Positions 45,654-53,548 of a stretch of DNA of 64,000 nucleotides are shown here, piece after piece. Position 1 is the stretch's first letter. Every line of letters begins with the position of its first letter. Below the pieces are notes generated by a model that was given only the letters and a program-made list of their open reading frames with translations, was not told where the DNA came from and made no database searches. Source of the stretch: Methanoperedens sp049303315 (GTDB lineage Archaea; Halobacteriota; Methanosarcinia; Methanosarcinales; Methanoperedenaceae); contig JBAQMZ010000029.1 in the NCBI GenBank assembly GCA_049303315.1, forward strand, positions 62,001 through 126,000. Reading direction: 5' to 3'. The position numbers and the translations under genes are program-made.

Positions 45654-47534
45654 ATGGATACTATAAAATATAACTTTAAACGATTGATAAAAGAATCATC
45701 AAAAACCCTCGCCAAAAGTACATCCAGAAAAAGAGCGGCATTTTATCTTATTTTTGATTCTGTCTTCATCAGTCTCTCCATGTATGGAGCATTTTACTTG
45801 CGTTTCGAAGGGACTATTCCAGAAAATATTATTGGAAGCGTCGGCATTTTTATACTACTTGCTCTTTTGGTCAAGATTCCAGTTCTCTACTATGAAGGAT
45901 TATATAAAGTAAGCTGGTCTTATGTGGGTCTCAAGGAGCTTTTATCACTGGTGAAAAGTTTATCCTTTGCCTCGTTTTTCTTCGGAACAATTCTTTTCTT
46001 CTTTCGAGCATCCCTCCTCTTTGCAGCATTCCCCAGGTCTATACTGATTATAGACTACATGCTGACCATTTTCTTTCTGGGGAGCTTTAGGGGCTCCAAG
46101 AGAATTTACCTCCAATACACTGGACGAATGCCGGGAAAAGGAGAAAAAGTCCTGATAATAGGGGCAGGGAATACTGGCGAGCAGATTGTCAGGAGCATGC
46201 TAACTTCCGGTGATTACTTTCCTGTTGGCTTTCTGGATGATGACCACGGGAAAATAGGTTCGACTATACATGGTATAAAGGTTCTGGGTAAACGTGAGGA
46301 AATGGCAAAGTTTGTAAAAGAACATGAAGTAGAAAGTATTTTAATAGCTATGCCTTCAGCCCCACCCAGAGTAATAAGAGAAACTGTTGATATCGGGAGA
46401 ACTGCAGGAATAAAAAAATTAAAAATAATCCCAAGTTTGCGGGAAATAATTTCAGGTAAGGTTACCCTTGCTGCTATTAAAGAGATCGAACTGGAAGACC
46501 TTTTAGGCAGAGAGCAGGTGGAGATTGATACAGAAGCTATTGGGAGCTATCTGGATGGGAAAACTATCCTTGTGACGGGAGCGAGCGGCTCAATAGGCTC
46601 TGAGCTATGTAAGCAGATTTTGAAGTTTAATCCGAAAGTGCTGTTAGCGCTGGATCAGGATGAAACAGGACTTTTCTGGTTAACGCGGCATATTGAGGAC
46701 ACAAGACTTTTACCAGTGGTCGGAAACATAAAGGATATTAGTAAAATAGATAAGCTCTTTTGCGAATTTAAACCACATGTTGTTTTTCATGCAGCAGCCT
46801 ATAAGCATGTGCCTGTCATGGAAGAGCATCCGGACGAGGCTGTGAAGAATAATGTATTCGGGACGCTTGTGGTAGGAGAAGCCTCTATAAAATATGGGAC
46901 TGAGAAGTTTATACTGGTATCCACTGATAAGGCTGTAAATCCTACATCTGTGATGGGCGCTACTAAAAGACTTGCTGAAAAGGCAATCGTGGAGCTGAAT
47001 AAAAGAAACAACACGATATTCGCCGCAGTAAGATTCGGGAATGTCCTGGGAAGCAGGGGAAGCGTTATTCCCATTTTTAAAGAGCAAATAATGAAAGGAG
47101 GACCTGTTGAAGTTACTCATCCTGAGATTAAGAGATATTTTATGGTGACTTCTGAATCTGTCCTCCTGATACTTCAAGCAGGAGCAATGGCAGAAGGGGG
47201 GGAGATTTTCGTACTTGATATGGGCGAGCCTGTAAAAATAGTAGATCTTGCACGGGAGATGATACGGCTATCAGGCTTTGAACCCGATAAGGATATTCCT
47301 GTGGTATTCACTGGTCTTCGCCGTGGCGAGAAACTTTATGAAGATTTGCTGACTGCTGAAGAAGGAACGGACTCAACATGCCATGAGAAAATTTTCAGAG
47401 CAAGGTTGAATCCAGAAAATAGTGGACTTTTAGATGACCTGAGTATATTGAGGGAGTTGTGCGAAGAGAGAAAGAGCGAGGAGATAATAGCTCTTATGCG
47501 CAGGATGATTCCAACCTATAATCCTGCAAGATAA
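45654..47534 (+). CDS. Membrane-bound UDP-GlcNAc 4,6-dehydratase-like protein (PglF/WbpM/CapD)
   Basis: A 626-residue protein. Four N-terminal hydrophobic segments (about residues 28-130) are followed by a Rossmann-like domain (VLIIGAGNTGEQIVRSML) and the catalytic domain with TGASGSIGSELCKQIL. The catalytic triad region reads STDKAVNPTSVMGATKR, with Met replacing the SDR Tyr, as in PglF and WbpM. C-terminal GLRRGEKLYEDLLTAEEG is typical. It converts UDP-GlcNAc to the 4-keto-6-deoxy sugar, the natural substrate route for the PglC-like enzyme upstream. Confidence 0.92.
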   Translation: MDTIKYNFKRLIKESSKTLAKSTSRKRAAFYLIFDSVFISLSMYGAFYLRFEGTIPENIIGSVGIFILLALLVKIPVLYYEGLYKVSWSYVGLKELLSLVKSLSFASFFFGTILFFFRASLLFAAFPRSILIIDYMLTIFFLGSFRGSKRIYLQYTGRMPGKGEKVLIIGAGNTGEQIVRSMLTSGDYFPVGFLDDDHGKIGSTIHGIKVLGKREEMAKFVKEHEVESILIAMPSAPPRVIRETVDIGRTAGIKKLKIIPSLREIISGKVTLAAIKEIELEDLLGREQVEIDTEAIGSYLDGKTILVTGASGSIGSELCKQILKFNPKVLLALDQDETGLFWLTRHIEDTRLLPVVGNIKDISKIDKLFCEFKPHVVFHAAAYKHVPVMEEHPDEAVKNNVFGTLVVGEASIKYGTEKFILVSTDKAVNPTSVMGATKRLAEKAIVELNKRNNTIFAAVRFGNVLGSRGSVIPIFKEQIMKGGPVEVTHPEIKRYFMVTSESVLLILQAGAMAEGGEIFVLDMGEPVKIVDLAREMIRLSGFEPDKDIPVVFTGLRRGEKLYEDLLTAEEGTDSTCHEKIFRARLNPENSGLLDDLSILRELCEERKSEEIIALMRRMIPTYNPAR

Positions 47535-47536
47535 TC

Positions 47537-48290
47537 GGCATGATAGATGATATGCTGGGATGGAGGACAGGAATAAGGCAGAGCAAAAAGGTATTGCTTA
47601 CTTTCCTGATACTTTGATGAACCCAATGATATTCAAAAATTTTAGACGGGTTCATCAAACCTGTGCCCCTGATGGTGATAAATGTCGGGCAGAACACAAT
47701 GGCATTCCCTTTTCTCGGCACTCTTTACATAGGTTTGCTCTATCCACTGCTGATAATCCTGCTCGGCATAATAGGCGCCTCCAACGCCTTTAACATGCTG
47801 GCTGGCTACAATGGACTTGAAGCCGGGGGTAGTGATACTTTCCACGCTCGGCTTAATAGCCTACAGCACTGGCAATACGGTAGCTGTAGTAATTGCAGTT
47901 ACAACGATTTCTGCCCTGATAGCCTTACTTTATTTCAACAAATACCCTGCTAAAGTGTTCCCCGGTGATACGTTAACGTATCCTGTCGGTGCAATAGTGG
48001 CGATAGTTGCAATCCTTGGTAACATGGAAAAGTCTGCTGTTGTGCTTTTTTCTCTGTATTATATCGAGTTCCTGCTAAAGGCAAGAGGAAAACTAAGACC
48101 CGAATGGACAGCCAGGTTATTAGACGATGGCTCGCTTGCAGTCAGGGATAAAGTTTACAGCATCCCGCACATCGCCATTCTACTTTTAAGGAAAATAAAA
48201 GGGAAGGCTTATGAATATGAGGTTGTGATGGTCGTGCTGCTATTGCAGGTAATTATTGCGATATATACGCTGTATTCATTTTATGGGTAG
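47537..48290 (+). pseudogene. Broken GlcNAc-1-phosphate transferase (Alg7/MraY/AglH type)
   Basis: Three pieces of one polytopic transferase are visible. The first frame reads IGMIDDMLGWRTGIRQSKKVLLTFLIL then stop codons. The second, from about 47660, reads PLMVINVGQNTMAFPFLG and ASNAFNMLAGYNGLEAG. The third, from about 47828, reads VVILSTLGLIAY, KYPAKVFPGDTLTYPVGA and on to a stop at 48290. IDDMLGWR, NAFNMLAGYNGLEAG and FPGDT are family signatures. So the gene has lost its 5' end, carries a hairpin insertion at 47613-47659 and a frameshift in a short G run near 47823-47828. It would have started lipid-linked glycan synthesis. Confidence 0.85.
47613..47659. repeat. 47-bp hairpin insertion with 12-bp perfect arms
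   Basis: TTTGATGAACCC (47613-47624) is the exact inverse of GGGTTCATCAAA (47648-47659), with 23 bp between. It lies exactly where the transferase reading frame breaks and brings in two adjacent stop codons. It may be a tiny palindromic insertion or the scar of one. Confidence 0.75.
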
Positions 48291-48320
48291 AATGAAGGTT
48301 AAAAGTGCAGCTTATGCTTC

Positions 48321-48400
48321 TTGCATCGGTGGCTTATCGGCGCCAGGATTTTAATATTTACAATTAGATAATAGTTCCTGTGAATCCTGTCGAAAAAGGG
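48321..48400 (+). repeat. Dispersed intergenic repeat, copy A
   Basis: Contains TATCGGCGCCAGGATTTTA followed by ATATTTACAATTAGATAATAG and CCTGTGAATCCTGT. The same core (GGCGCC, TTTAATATTTA, GATAATAG, tandem CCTGT-type words) recurs at 48444, around 56337 and at 56424. No coding potential. The 48291-48533 gap is filled by this copy, copy B and an epimerase relic. Confidence 0.7.
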
Positions 48401-48443
48401 AAATATCTGCGTTCATCTGCGGTTCCTTTTTTCACTGTCGATG

Positions 48444-48498
48444 GTTGCACGGGTAACCTACAGGCGCCGAGATTTTAATATTTACGATGCGATAATAA
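48444..48498 (+). repeat. Dispersed intergenic repeat, copy B
   Basis: GGTTGC, then CAGGCGCCGAGATTTTAATA and TTTACGATGCGATAATAAAT. It matches copies A, C and D over the GGCGCC-to-GATAATA core and then runs directly into the 5' end of an epimerase gene relic on the other strand. Confidence 0.7.
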
Positions 48499-48529
48499 AT
48501 CCCGCGCCGCCTGTTATAAGTATTCTCAT
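48482..48529 (-). pseudogene. Epimerase 5' remnant (15 codons)
   Basis: Reading leftwards from the ATG at 48529: MRILITGGAGFI, the start of an NAD-dependent sugar epimerase, then IAS and a stop as it runs into repeat copy B. Only the nucleotide-binding loop survives. It lies 4 bp beyond the stop of the UXS-like gene. Confidence 0.65.
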
Positions 48530-48533
48530 TTAT

Positions 48534-49463
48534 TTATTCTAAAATACCTTTAAAGTACTTTATCGTTTCTTTTATCCCCTGCTCAAGTGAAACTTCCGGT
48601 TCCCACTCCAACAGTTCTCGCGCCTTCCCAATATCAGGTCTTCTCTGCTTTGGGTCATCAACAGGCAGCTCCTTAAAAGTAATTTTTGAATCGCTGCCTG
48701 TTATCCTGATAATGAGTTTTGCAAATTCCAGTATCGAATACTCCTCTGGATTCCCGATATTCACAGGCTGAGTATAATCCGACATCATCAACCGGTAAAT
48801 CCCTTCAACTTCATCACTCACGTAGCAGAAACTTCTGGTCTGAGAACCGTCGCCGTACACAGTCAGGTCTTCTCCGCGCAAAGCCTGCCCGATGAAATTC
48901 GGGACAACCCGCCCGTCATTCAGGCGCATCCTTGGACCATAGGTGTTAAATATCCTCACAATCCGCGTATTCACGCCATGATACCTGTGATATGCCATAG
49001 TTATAGCCTCAGCAAACCGCTTTGCCTCATCATATACACCCCTGGGACCAATCGGGTTCACGTTTCCCCAATACTCCTCGGTCTGGGGATTCACAAGCGG
49101 GTCGCCGTAAACCTCGGATGTCGAAGACAGCAAAAAGCGTGCACCCTTCTCCTTGGCGAGACCGAGCATATTATGCGTACCAAGTGCCCCGACCTTCAAT
49201 GTCTGGATTGGAAGTTCAAGGTAATCAATCGGGCTTGCAGGACTTGCAAGATGGAACAGGAAGTCGATATCGTCATCAATGTAAAGTGGCTTTGTCACAT
49301 CATGTTTTATGTAGCTGAATTTGTTATTGTCTATATGGGCAATATTTCTTGCATCTCCTGTTATGAGATTGTCCACACAAATTACCTCATATCCCTTCTC
49401 GAGCAGTAAATCGCAAAGATGCGAGCCAATAAATCCTGCACCGCCTGTTGCCATTGTTTTCAT
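48534..49463 (-). CDS. uxs: UDP-glucuronate decarboxylase-like SDR (UDP-xylose synthase)
   Basis: A 309-residue extended SDR. ATGGAGFIGSHLCDLLLEKGY, FHLASPASPIDYLELPIQTLKVGALGT and STSEVYGDP with YDEAKRFAEA (YxxxK) are the UXS pattern; RIFNTYGPRMRLNDGRVVPNFI and QTRSFCYVSDEVEGI complete it. It should convert UDP-glucuronate, made by the dehydrogenase at 50.7 kb, to UDP-xylose. It is 6 bp downstream of the nucleotidyltransferase gene in the same operon. Confidence 0.92.
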   Translation of the reverse strand: MKTMATGGAGFIGSHLCDLLLEKGYEVICVDNLITGDARNIAHIDNNKFSYIKHDVTKPLYIDDDIDFLFHLASPASPIDYLELPIQTLKVGALGTHNMLGLAKEKGARFLLSSTSEVYGDPLVNPQTEEYWGNVNPIGPRGVYDEAKRFAEAITMAYHRYHGVNTRIVRIFNTYGPRMRLNDGRVVPNFIGQALRGEDLTVYGDGSQTRSFCYVSDEVEGIYRLMMSDYTQPVNIGNPEEYSILEFAKLIIRITGSDSKITFKELPVDDPKQRRPDIGKARELLEWEPEVSLEQGIKETIKYFKGILE

Positions 49464-49469
49464 ATTACC

Positions 49470-50474
49470 TCAGAATTCAATAGATGATGAATCCCCTATA
49501 TTAAGCGAGTTATGTTTTCCAAGCACGCTGGCATCATCCCCAACAATGGAATCATGTAGATTTACTTTAGATATATGCGTTCGTGAACCGATTACACTGT
49601 TCGAAATAATGCTGTTATCGATATATGAATCACTCGCAATGGAGGCATGGGGGCCAATCACAGAGTTCAATATCGTAACATTATCGCCGACAGCAACAGG
49701 CTGGATGATTACTGAATCTTTTATCCGGTGTATATGGTCAATATCCTCTTTTTCATCAAGGAGTACCCTGTTTGTTTCAAGCAGTGATTCGGAATGACCA
49801 CAGTCGTACCAGCTTGAAACCGGGAAGATTTTTAATTTGAGATTCCTGTTTACCATCTCCTGCAATGCATCGGTAAGCTGGAATTCACCCCGGGTACGAA
49901 TATCATTATGAATCATATCCTCAATTATCGACAGGAGAACCGATGTTTCCTTTATGAAATACACACCTGCTATCCCGAGGTTTGATGCGGGTTTCTGGGG
50001 TTTTTCCTCCAGCCTTTTAATATATTTTCCTTCGTGTTCTACAATACCGTATTTTGTCGGGTCATCAACTTCACGGACACCTATTGAAGCTGAACACTCT
50101 CCATTATTTGAATATTGCCTGTAAAAATCAGAATAACCTGCCTTGAAAATCATATCGCCGAGTGCAATCATTATTTCCGAATCACCGATTTCATCCCTTG
50201 CGGTGTAAACAGAATGAGCAAGACCGAGTTGTTCATCCTGAGAGACATATTTTATGTTGAAAACGCGGGAATAATTCTCATTGACATAGGAAATAATCTG
50301 TTCTTTCTTGTAACCCACAACCAGTATCACTTCCTCTGGTTCCAGCTCCTTCATCCTGTCAAGGATATGCCCGATTATAGGTTTTCCTGCAATATATACC
50401 ATAGGCTTTGGTTTGGTGAACGTATGCGGAAAAAGACGCTTACCAGCACCTGCTGCCGGTATGACTACTTTCAT
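49470..50474 (-). CDS. Sugar-phosphate nucleotidyltransferase with left-handed beta-helix
   Basis: A 334-residue protein. The N-terminal nucleotidyltransferase domain (VIPAAGAGKRLFPHTFTKPKPMVYIAGKP; ALGDMIF; GVYFIKE) is followed from about residue 245 by hexapeptide-like repeats (VIIQPVAVGDNVTILNSVIGPHASIASDSYIDNSII). This is the archaeal GlmU/RmlA-long arrangement. It probably makes a UDP- or dTDP-hexose, perhaps UDP-glucose for the dehydrogenase upstream in the same operon. ATG 50474 is preferred to the GTG at 50480 because GGAGAG then has proper spacing. Confidence 0.85.
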   Translation of the reverse strand: MKVVIPAAGAGKRLFPHTFTKPKPMVYIAGKPIIGHILDRMKELEPEEVILVVGYKKEQIISYVNENYSRVFNIKYVSQDEQLGLAHSVYTARDEIGDSEIMIALGDMIFKAGYSDFYRQYSNNGECSASIGVREVDDPTKYGIVEHEGKYIKRLEEKPQKPASNLGIAGVYFIKETSVLLSIIEDMIHNDIRTRGEFQLTDALQEMVNRNLKLKIFPVSSWYDCGHSESLLETNRVLLDEKEDIDHIHRIKDSVIIQPVAVGDNVTILNSVIGPHASIASDSYIDNSIISNSVIGSRTHISKVNLHDSIVGDDASVLGKHNSLNIGDSSSIEF

Positions 50475-50476
50475 GT

Positions 50477-50632
50477 TCACACTCTCCTGTACTCATCATC
50501 AAACCTGACGATGTCTTCCTCGTCCACGCTGTCTCCAAGCTGTACTTCAATAATCTCAAGTAGAAGTTTCCCCGGATTGGAAACTCTGTGCTTTGAACCG
50601 ACACGTATTATTGACTTTATGTTTCCATCTCC
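50477..50632 (-). pseudogene. Mannose-6-phosphate isomerase-type cupin, 3' fragment
   Basis: In the gap between the nucleotidyltransferase and dehydrogenase genes one minus-strand frame reads GSKHRVSNPGKLLLEIIEVQ then LGDSVDEEDIVRFDDEYRRV. This matches the last 50 residues of type II mannose-6-phosphate isomerases / mannose-1-phosphate guanylyltransferases (HR-NPG-LEIIEVQ-G---EDDIVRFDD-Y-R). It has no start codon and is bounded by an in-frame stop at 50633, so the 5' part has been lost. Confidence 0.8.
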
Positions 50633-50692
50633 TCAACCTGCATTAATTTCTTACAAATATATGTGAGCTGCATATTTAAATTATACCTTTAC

Positions 50693-51976
50693 CTACCAGC
50701 ACAGACCAATGTATTCAATATCATCACGCGGAACGAGCATATGCCTGCCATCTATTACCACCCGGTTTTCCATAACCGCAAATTCCTTACCAAGGGTTTT
50801 GAACTCGTCCCATTCTGTCATTATAAGGCAGGCGTCAGCGCCACGTAATGCAGCAGCCGCCGAGTCATGGTATTCGATGTTCTTGAAAATCCGCTTCATG
50901 TTATCATTTGCCATGGGGTCGTATGCGCAAACTCGCACACCGTTGTCAAGTAGTTCTTTTATGACAGGAATAGACCTTGACTCCCTTATATCATCCGTAT
51001 CATTCTTGAAAGCAAGTCCCAAAATAGCTATCTTCTTTCCATTCAGGTTCCCGAGCTTATTTTTAAGCAATGTCACCATCATGGAAGGCTGTTTTTCATT
51101 CACATCAATTACGGATTTAAGAAGTACCGGTTCATAACCAATTTCTTTAGCTTTACCGATTAAGGCTTTTACATCCTTCGGGAAACATGAACCTCCAAAC
51201 CCAGCTCCAGCGTTTAAGAAGTTCGGCCCAATCCTGAAATCCTTTCCAACGGCAGACATTACCTCATAGGTATCGATGCCGAGTTTCTTACAAATGTTCC
51301 CGACCTCGTTGGAAAAAGAAATCTTTGTGGCAAGAAACGAATTATTTACGTATTTTATCATCTCGGCTGTACGCGGGTTTGTCCGTGTAACCTCACAATC
51401 CAGACCGCTGTAAAGTGAGGCTACAATGTCGCCTGATTTTTTATCAAGTGAACCCACGACAATTTTGTCAGGGTTCATGAAATCGTAAACCGCTTTTCCT
51501 TCACGAAGAAACTCCGGGTTCATGGCAATCCCGAAATCCCCGGCTCGCTTTCCCGAATGTTCTTCAATAATCGGCAGTACCACCTTTTCCGTGGTTTCAG
51601 GTACGACCGTGCTTTTTACAACCACAACATGGTAGTTTTTTTTCGTTTTCAGGGCATCACCAAGACTTGCACTTGCAGCCCTGACGATACTGAGGTCGAT
51701 ATTGCCGTCAGAATCTGACGGCGTTCCCACGCAAATAAACGATACGTCAGAGTTATTTACTGCAAAATCATAGTCTGATGTGGCGCTCAGCCCCTTTCCT
51801 GCGTGCTTATTAAGTAGTTTGGAAAGCCCCTCTTCATATATCGGTGGGATTCCGGCATTTATCTGGTCTATTTTTGTGCTATCGATATCAACGCAAATAA
51901 CATTGTGCCCGAGTTCAGCAAAACATGAAGCACTGACTGTGCCTACATACCCGGTTCCTATTACAGAGATTCTCAT
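50693..51976 (-). CDS. ugd: UDP-glucose 6-dehydrogenase
   Basis: A 427-residue protein of the UDP-glucose/GDP-mannose dehydrogenase family. The N-terminal NAD loop is VIGTGYVGTVSASCFAELGH, the middle has NPEFLREGKAVYDFMNPDKIVVG and the catalytic cysteine is in GAGFGGSCFPKD. The C-terminal domain has LGLAFKNDTDDIRESRSIPVI. Length and motifs match UDP-glucose dehydrogenases (oxidation to UDP-glucuronate). With the UXS-like enzyme downstream it gives a UDP-Glc to UDP-GlcA to UDP-Xyl route. Confidence 0.94.
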   Translation of the reverse strand: MRISVIGTGYVGTVSASCFAELGHNVICVDIDSTKIDQINAGIPPIYEEGLSKLLNKHAGKGLSATSDYDFAVNNSDVSFICVGTPSDSDGNIDLSIVRAASASLGDALKTKKNYHVVVVKSTVVPETTEKVVLPIIEEHSGKRAGDFGIAMNPEFLREGKAVYDFMNPDKIVVGSLDKKSGDIVASLYSGLDCEVTRTNPRTAEMIKYVNNSFLATKISFSNEVGNICKKLGIDTYEVMSAVGKDFRIGPNFLNAGAGFGGSCFPKDVKALIGKAKEIGYEPVLLKSVIDVNEKQPSMMVTLLKNKLGNLNGKKIAILGLAFKNDTDDIRESRSIPVIKELLDNGVRVCAYDPMANDNMKRIFKNIEYHDSAAAALRGADACLIMTEWDEFKTLGKEFAVMENRVVIDGRHMLVPRDDIEYIGLCW

Positions 51977-52052
51977 AAATACGTCCTTTTTCCTTCTTTT
52001 AAACTATACGGATATATTAGCTGTTAGATAATTGTACTCGACAGTCAAATAA

Positions 52053-52145
52053 TCATTCCGTTAAACTAATAAAACCTGACGAAATAACTCTATCGTCCAT
52101 CAGTGCTCCAACAAATCCCGCGCCGCCAGTCACCATGCATTTCAT
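52053..52145 (-). pseudogene. Epimerase 5' remnant (30 codons)
   Basis: From the ATG at 52145 leftwards: MKCMVTGGAGFVGALMDDR, then unrelated residues to a TGA at 52053. Only the NAD(P)-binding start of an extended SDR is left. A second relic of the same kind lies at 48482-48529. The remaining 52146-52272 has no recognisable gene. Confidence 0.6.
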
Positions 52146-52272
52146 GCCTGTAAAATTGAACTGACATTACTTAAATCCTCTCCCAGAGCTCAAAGCCCTG
52201 CGCCAGCCTCTGTACGACCACAGCACTGCCAGGGTGGTTTTGCTTGCATGTGTCGGGAATAGTAGAAATGAT

Positions 52273-52297
52273 GTTGCTTCGGTTAGCATATCGGCGC
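52273..52297 (+). repeat. Dispersed repeat copy C, left part (interrupted)
   Basis: GTTGCTTCGG followed by TTAGCATATCGGCGC. It aligns with the start of copy D (GTTGCTTCGGGAGCATACTG then GCGCC at 56424). The matching continuation of the copy is found at 56351, on the far side of the mobile element. Confidence 0.75.
52284..52297. repeat. Target-site duplication, left copy (14 bp)
   Basis: TAGCATATCGGCGC lies directly outside the left inverted repeat and is repeated exactly at 56337-56350 directly outside the right one. Casposons are known to create duplications of about 14-15 bp. Confidence 0.88.
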
Positions 52298-52367
52298 ACG
52301 CCCCCCGCTCTGCATTTTCATGGTTTTTATTTATCTCTTTGTCCTCTCTCGGGTTCACAATCATTAA
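52298..52367. repeat. Left terminal inverted repeat region
   Basis: Outer 11 bp ACGCCCCCCGC are identical to the inverse of the right end. After a diverged stretch the match resumes (GTT-TTATTTAT-TTTGT at about 52323-52342) and again at 52352-52367. The three blocks are likely Cas1 recognition sites, by analogy with casposases. Confidence 0.85.
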
Positions 52368-52640
52368 TATATCCTTGTTTTTATTTATACTTTTGTACTT
52401 TCGTTTTCTTCTTATATCTTTTTCACACCTCCCCCCACCACAGCACGTGACCACACCCTCACACACACAGCACACGCACACAGAGAGAAAAAAGTAAAAC
52501 CGCTATCAAGCGGCGCTTTTATAAACACTATTCTTATAAAAAATGTAAATAAAATTCTCTCGATAACGATTATTTTAAATTTTATTAATATTATAAATAA
52601 TTTACGCAAAAATCGCTATTGGTAAACACTTTTTATCTTA
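52368..52640. other. Non-coding left interior of the element, with C/A-rich tract
   Basis: No convincing gene. It contains a strand-asymmetric C- and CA-rich tract at about 52428-52490 (CCTCCCCCCACCACAG, then repeated CACACA words), a small hairpin CCGCT-ATCA-AGCGG at about 52500-52514 and a TAACGATTA word at 52564-52572. The last recurs as TAATCGTTA at 52675 and in the right end, so it may be a protein-binding site. Confidence 0.5.
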
Positions 52641-52658
52641 GGAAAAGCTTATATATAA
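52641..52658 (+). promoter_or_regulatory. Archaeal BRE/TATA promoter of the element operon
   Basis: GGAAAAGC followed by TTATATATAA is a near-ideal B-recognition element and TATA box. Transcription would begin near 52680, giving a leader of about 100 nt before the ATG at 52783. Confidence 0.75.
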
Positions 52659-52698
52659 TAACAACTATATTACATAATCGTTACGTGTTGTCTGGTTG

Positions 52699-52748
52699 CA
52701 GGGAATCAAGTCTTTTTTCCCTGTAACTATTCCTGATTATAGGGAATA
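52699..52748 (+). promoter_or_regulatory. Tandem palindromes in the operon leader (operator candidate)
   Basis: CAGGGAA (52699) pairs with TTCCCTG (52717-52723), and TATTCC (52728-52733) pairs with GGAATA (52743-52748). Two adjacent inverted repeats sharing the word AGGGAA lie between promoter and first gene. They could bind the winged-helix protein encoded next, or form RNA hairpins. Confidence 0.5.
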
Positions 52749-52782
52749 TAGGCAGGTAACAGGAAAAGACCAGGAAGATAAC

Positions 52783-53322
52783 ATGTTGAATGAAATAAAC
52801 AATCCACTTAGTGGCGACACTATAAATCAAATAGTAGAAGATATTATAGGGGTTAATAAGGACAGCACAAACCGAATAGGACAACAACATTTAAAAGATA
52901 TTATACTTTGTGTTCATTCAAGAGCGCCTATAAAAAAAAGCACTCTTGTATCTATTTTGAGGGTAAAAATTCTAATCGGGGAAAGGTATGTAAACGAATA
53001 TTTAGATGGTTTAGAAGCCTTAGAAATCATAAAACTTGATAAAAATATGATTCTTTGGAATTTTAACGATACTATAAAACCCGCAGAAATCCCCACAAAA
53101 CAACCATTAAATAATCATTTTAAACCCGATAAGAATGAGTTTAAAACGATAATAAAAGATGCTTCAAAGCAAATATATGACCAACGGGAAGAATTAAAAA
53201 TTAAGGCAGATTCAGCCGAAGGAATCCCCTTTGAAGAAATGCTAAAACTCACGCCTTTTTCTGAATTGGGGATGAATCAGGAACAGTTTGAAACGTGGGT
53301 ATTAACACAAATTGAGGGTTAA
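52783..53322 (+). CDS. Winged-helix DNA-binding-like protein of the element
   Basis: A 179-residue protein. The ATG at 52783 is chosen for the AGGAAG site just upstream. Residues about 35-95 (HLKDIILCVHSRAPIKKSTL, then VNEYLDGLEALEIIKLDKNMILWNF) have the helix-turn-helix plus wing spacing of archaeal winged-helix proteins. The C-terminal half is charged and helical with no known motif. It is the first gene of the operon and lies next to tandem palindromes, so it may be an autoregulator or a replication initiator. Confidence 0.6.
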   Translation: MLNEINNPLSGDTINQIVEDIIGVNKDSTNRIGQQHLKDIILCVHSRAPIKKSTLVSILRVKILIGERYVNEYLDGLEALEIIKLDKNMILWNFNDTIKPAEIPTKQPLNNHFKPDKNEFKTIIKDASKQIYDQREELKIKADSAEGIPFEEMLKLTPFSELGMNQEQFETWVLTQIEG

Positions 53323-53323
53323 T

Positions 53324-53548
53324 ATGCTATCTTTGAAAATTCGTTATCGGAAGAATGCAAAACCGACAGTTATTAATCTTGATGTTTCAGGTAATACAAC
53401 TATCGAAGAAATTGCAGAACAGGCAGCAAACAAGCTCGCAAAAGGGTTTAAAAGATATGCAACAGGTATTTCAGAAAGAAGCCTTGAAAAATACCGCTTT
53501 GCACAATATATGATGTTGAAATTAAAGTTATCGGAGATGATTAAATAA
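53324..53548 (+). CDS. Small protein of the element, unknown
   Basis: A 74-residue basic protein. It starts at the ATG at 53324, one base after the previous stop, with GAGG in the preceding codons. The first half alternates strands (LSLKIRYRKNAKPTVINLDVSGN) and the second is helical (TIEEIAEQAANKLAKGF), a beta-grasp-like pattern by eye, but no family is recognised. Its stop overlaps the next start by one base. Confidence 0.55.
   Translation: MLSLKIRYRKNAKPTVINLDVSGNTTIEEIAEQAANKLAKGFKRYATGISERSLEKYRFAQYMMLKLKLSEMIK

Noticed and set aside
46710..47177. 155-residue minus-strand frame within the PglF/WbpM-like gene
   Set aside because: It is a shadow of a strongly conserved gene on the other strand.
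49321..49797. 158-residue plus-strand frame across the uxs and nucleotidyltransferase junction
   Set aside because: Both minus-strand genes have clear motifs over the same bases.
52167..52497. Reading frames on both strands in the left end of the element (about 52167-52497)
   Set aside because: They cross the insertion boundary and the C/CA-rich tract, have no family features and lack ribosome-binding sites.
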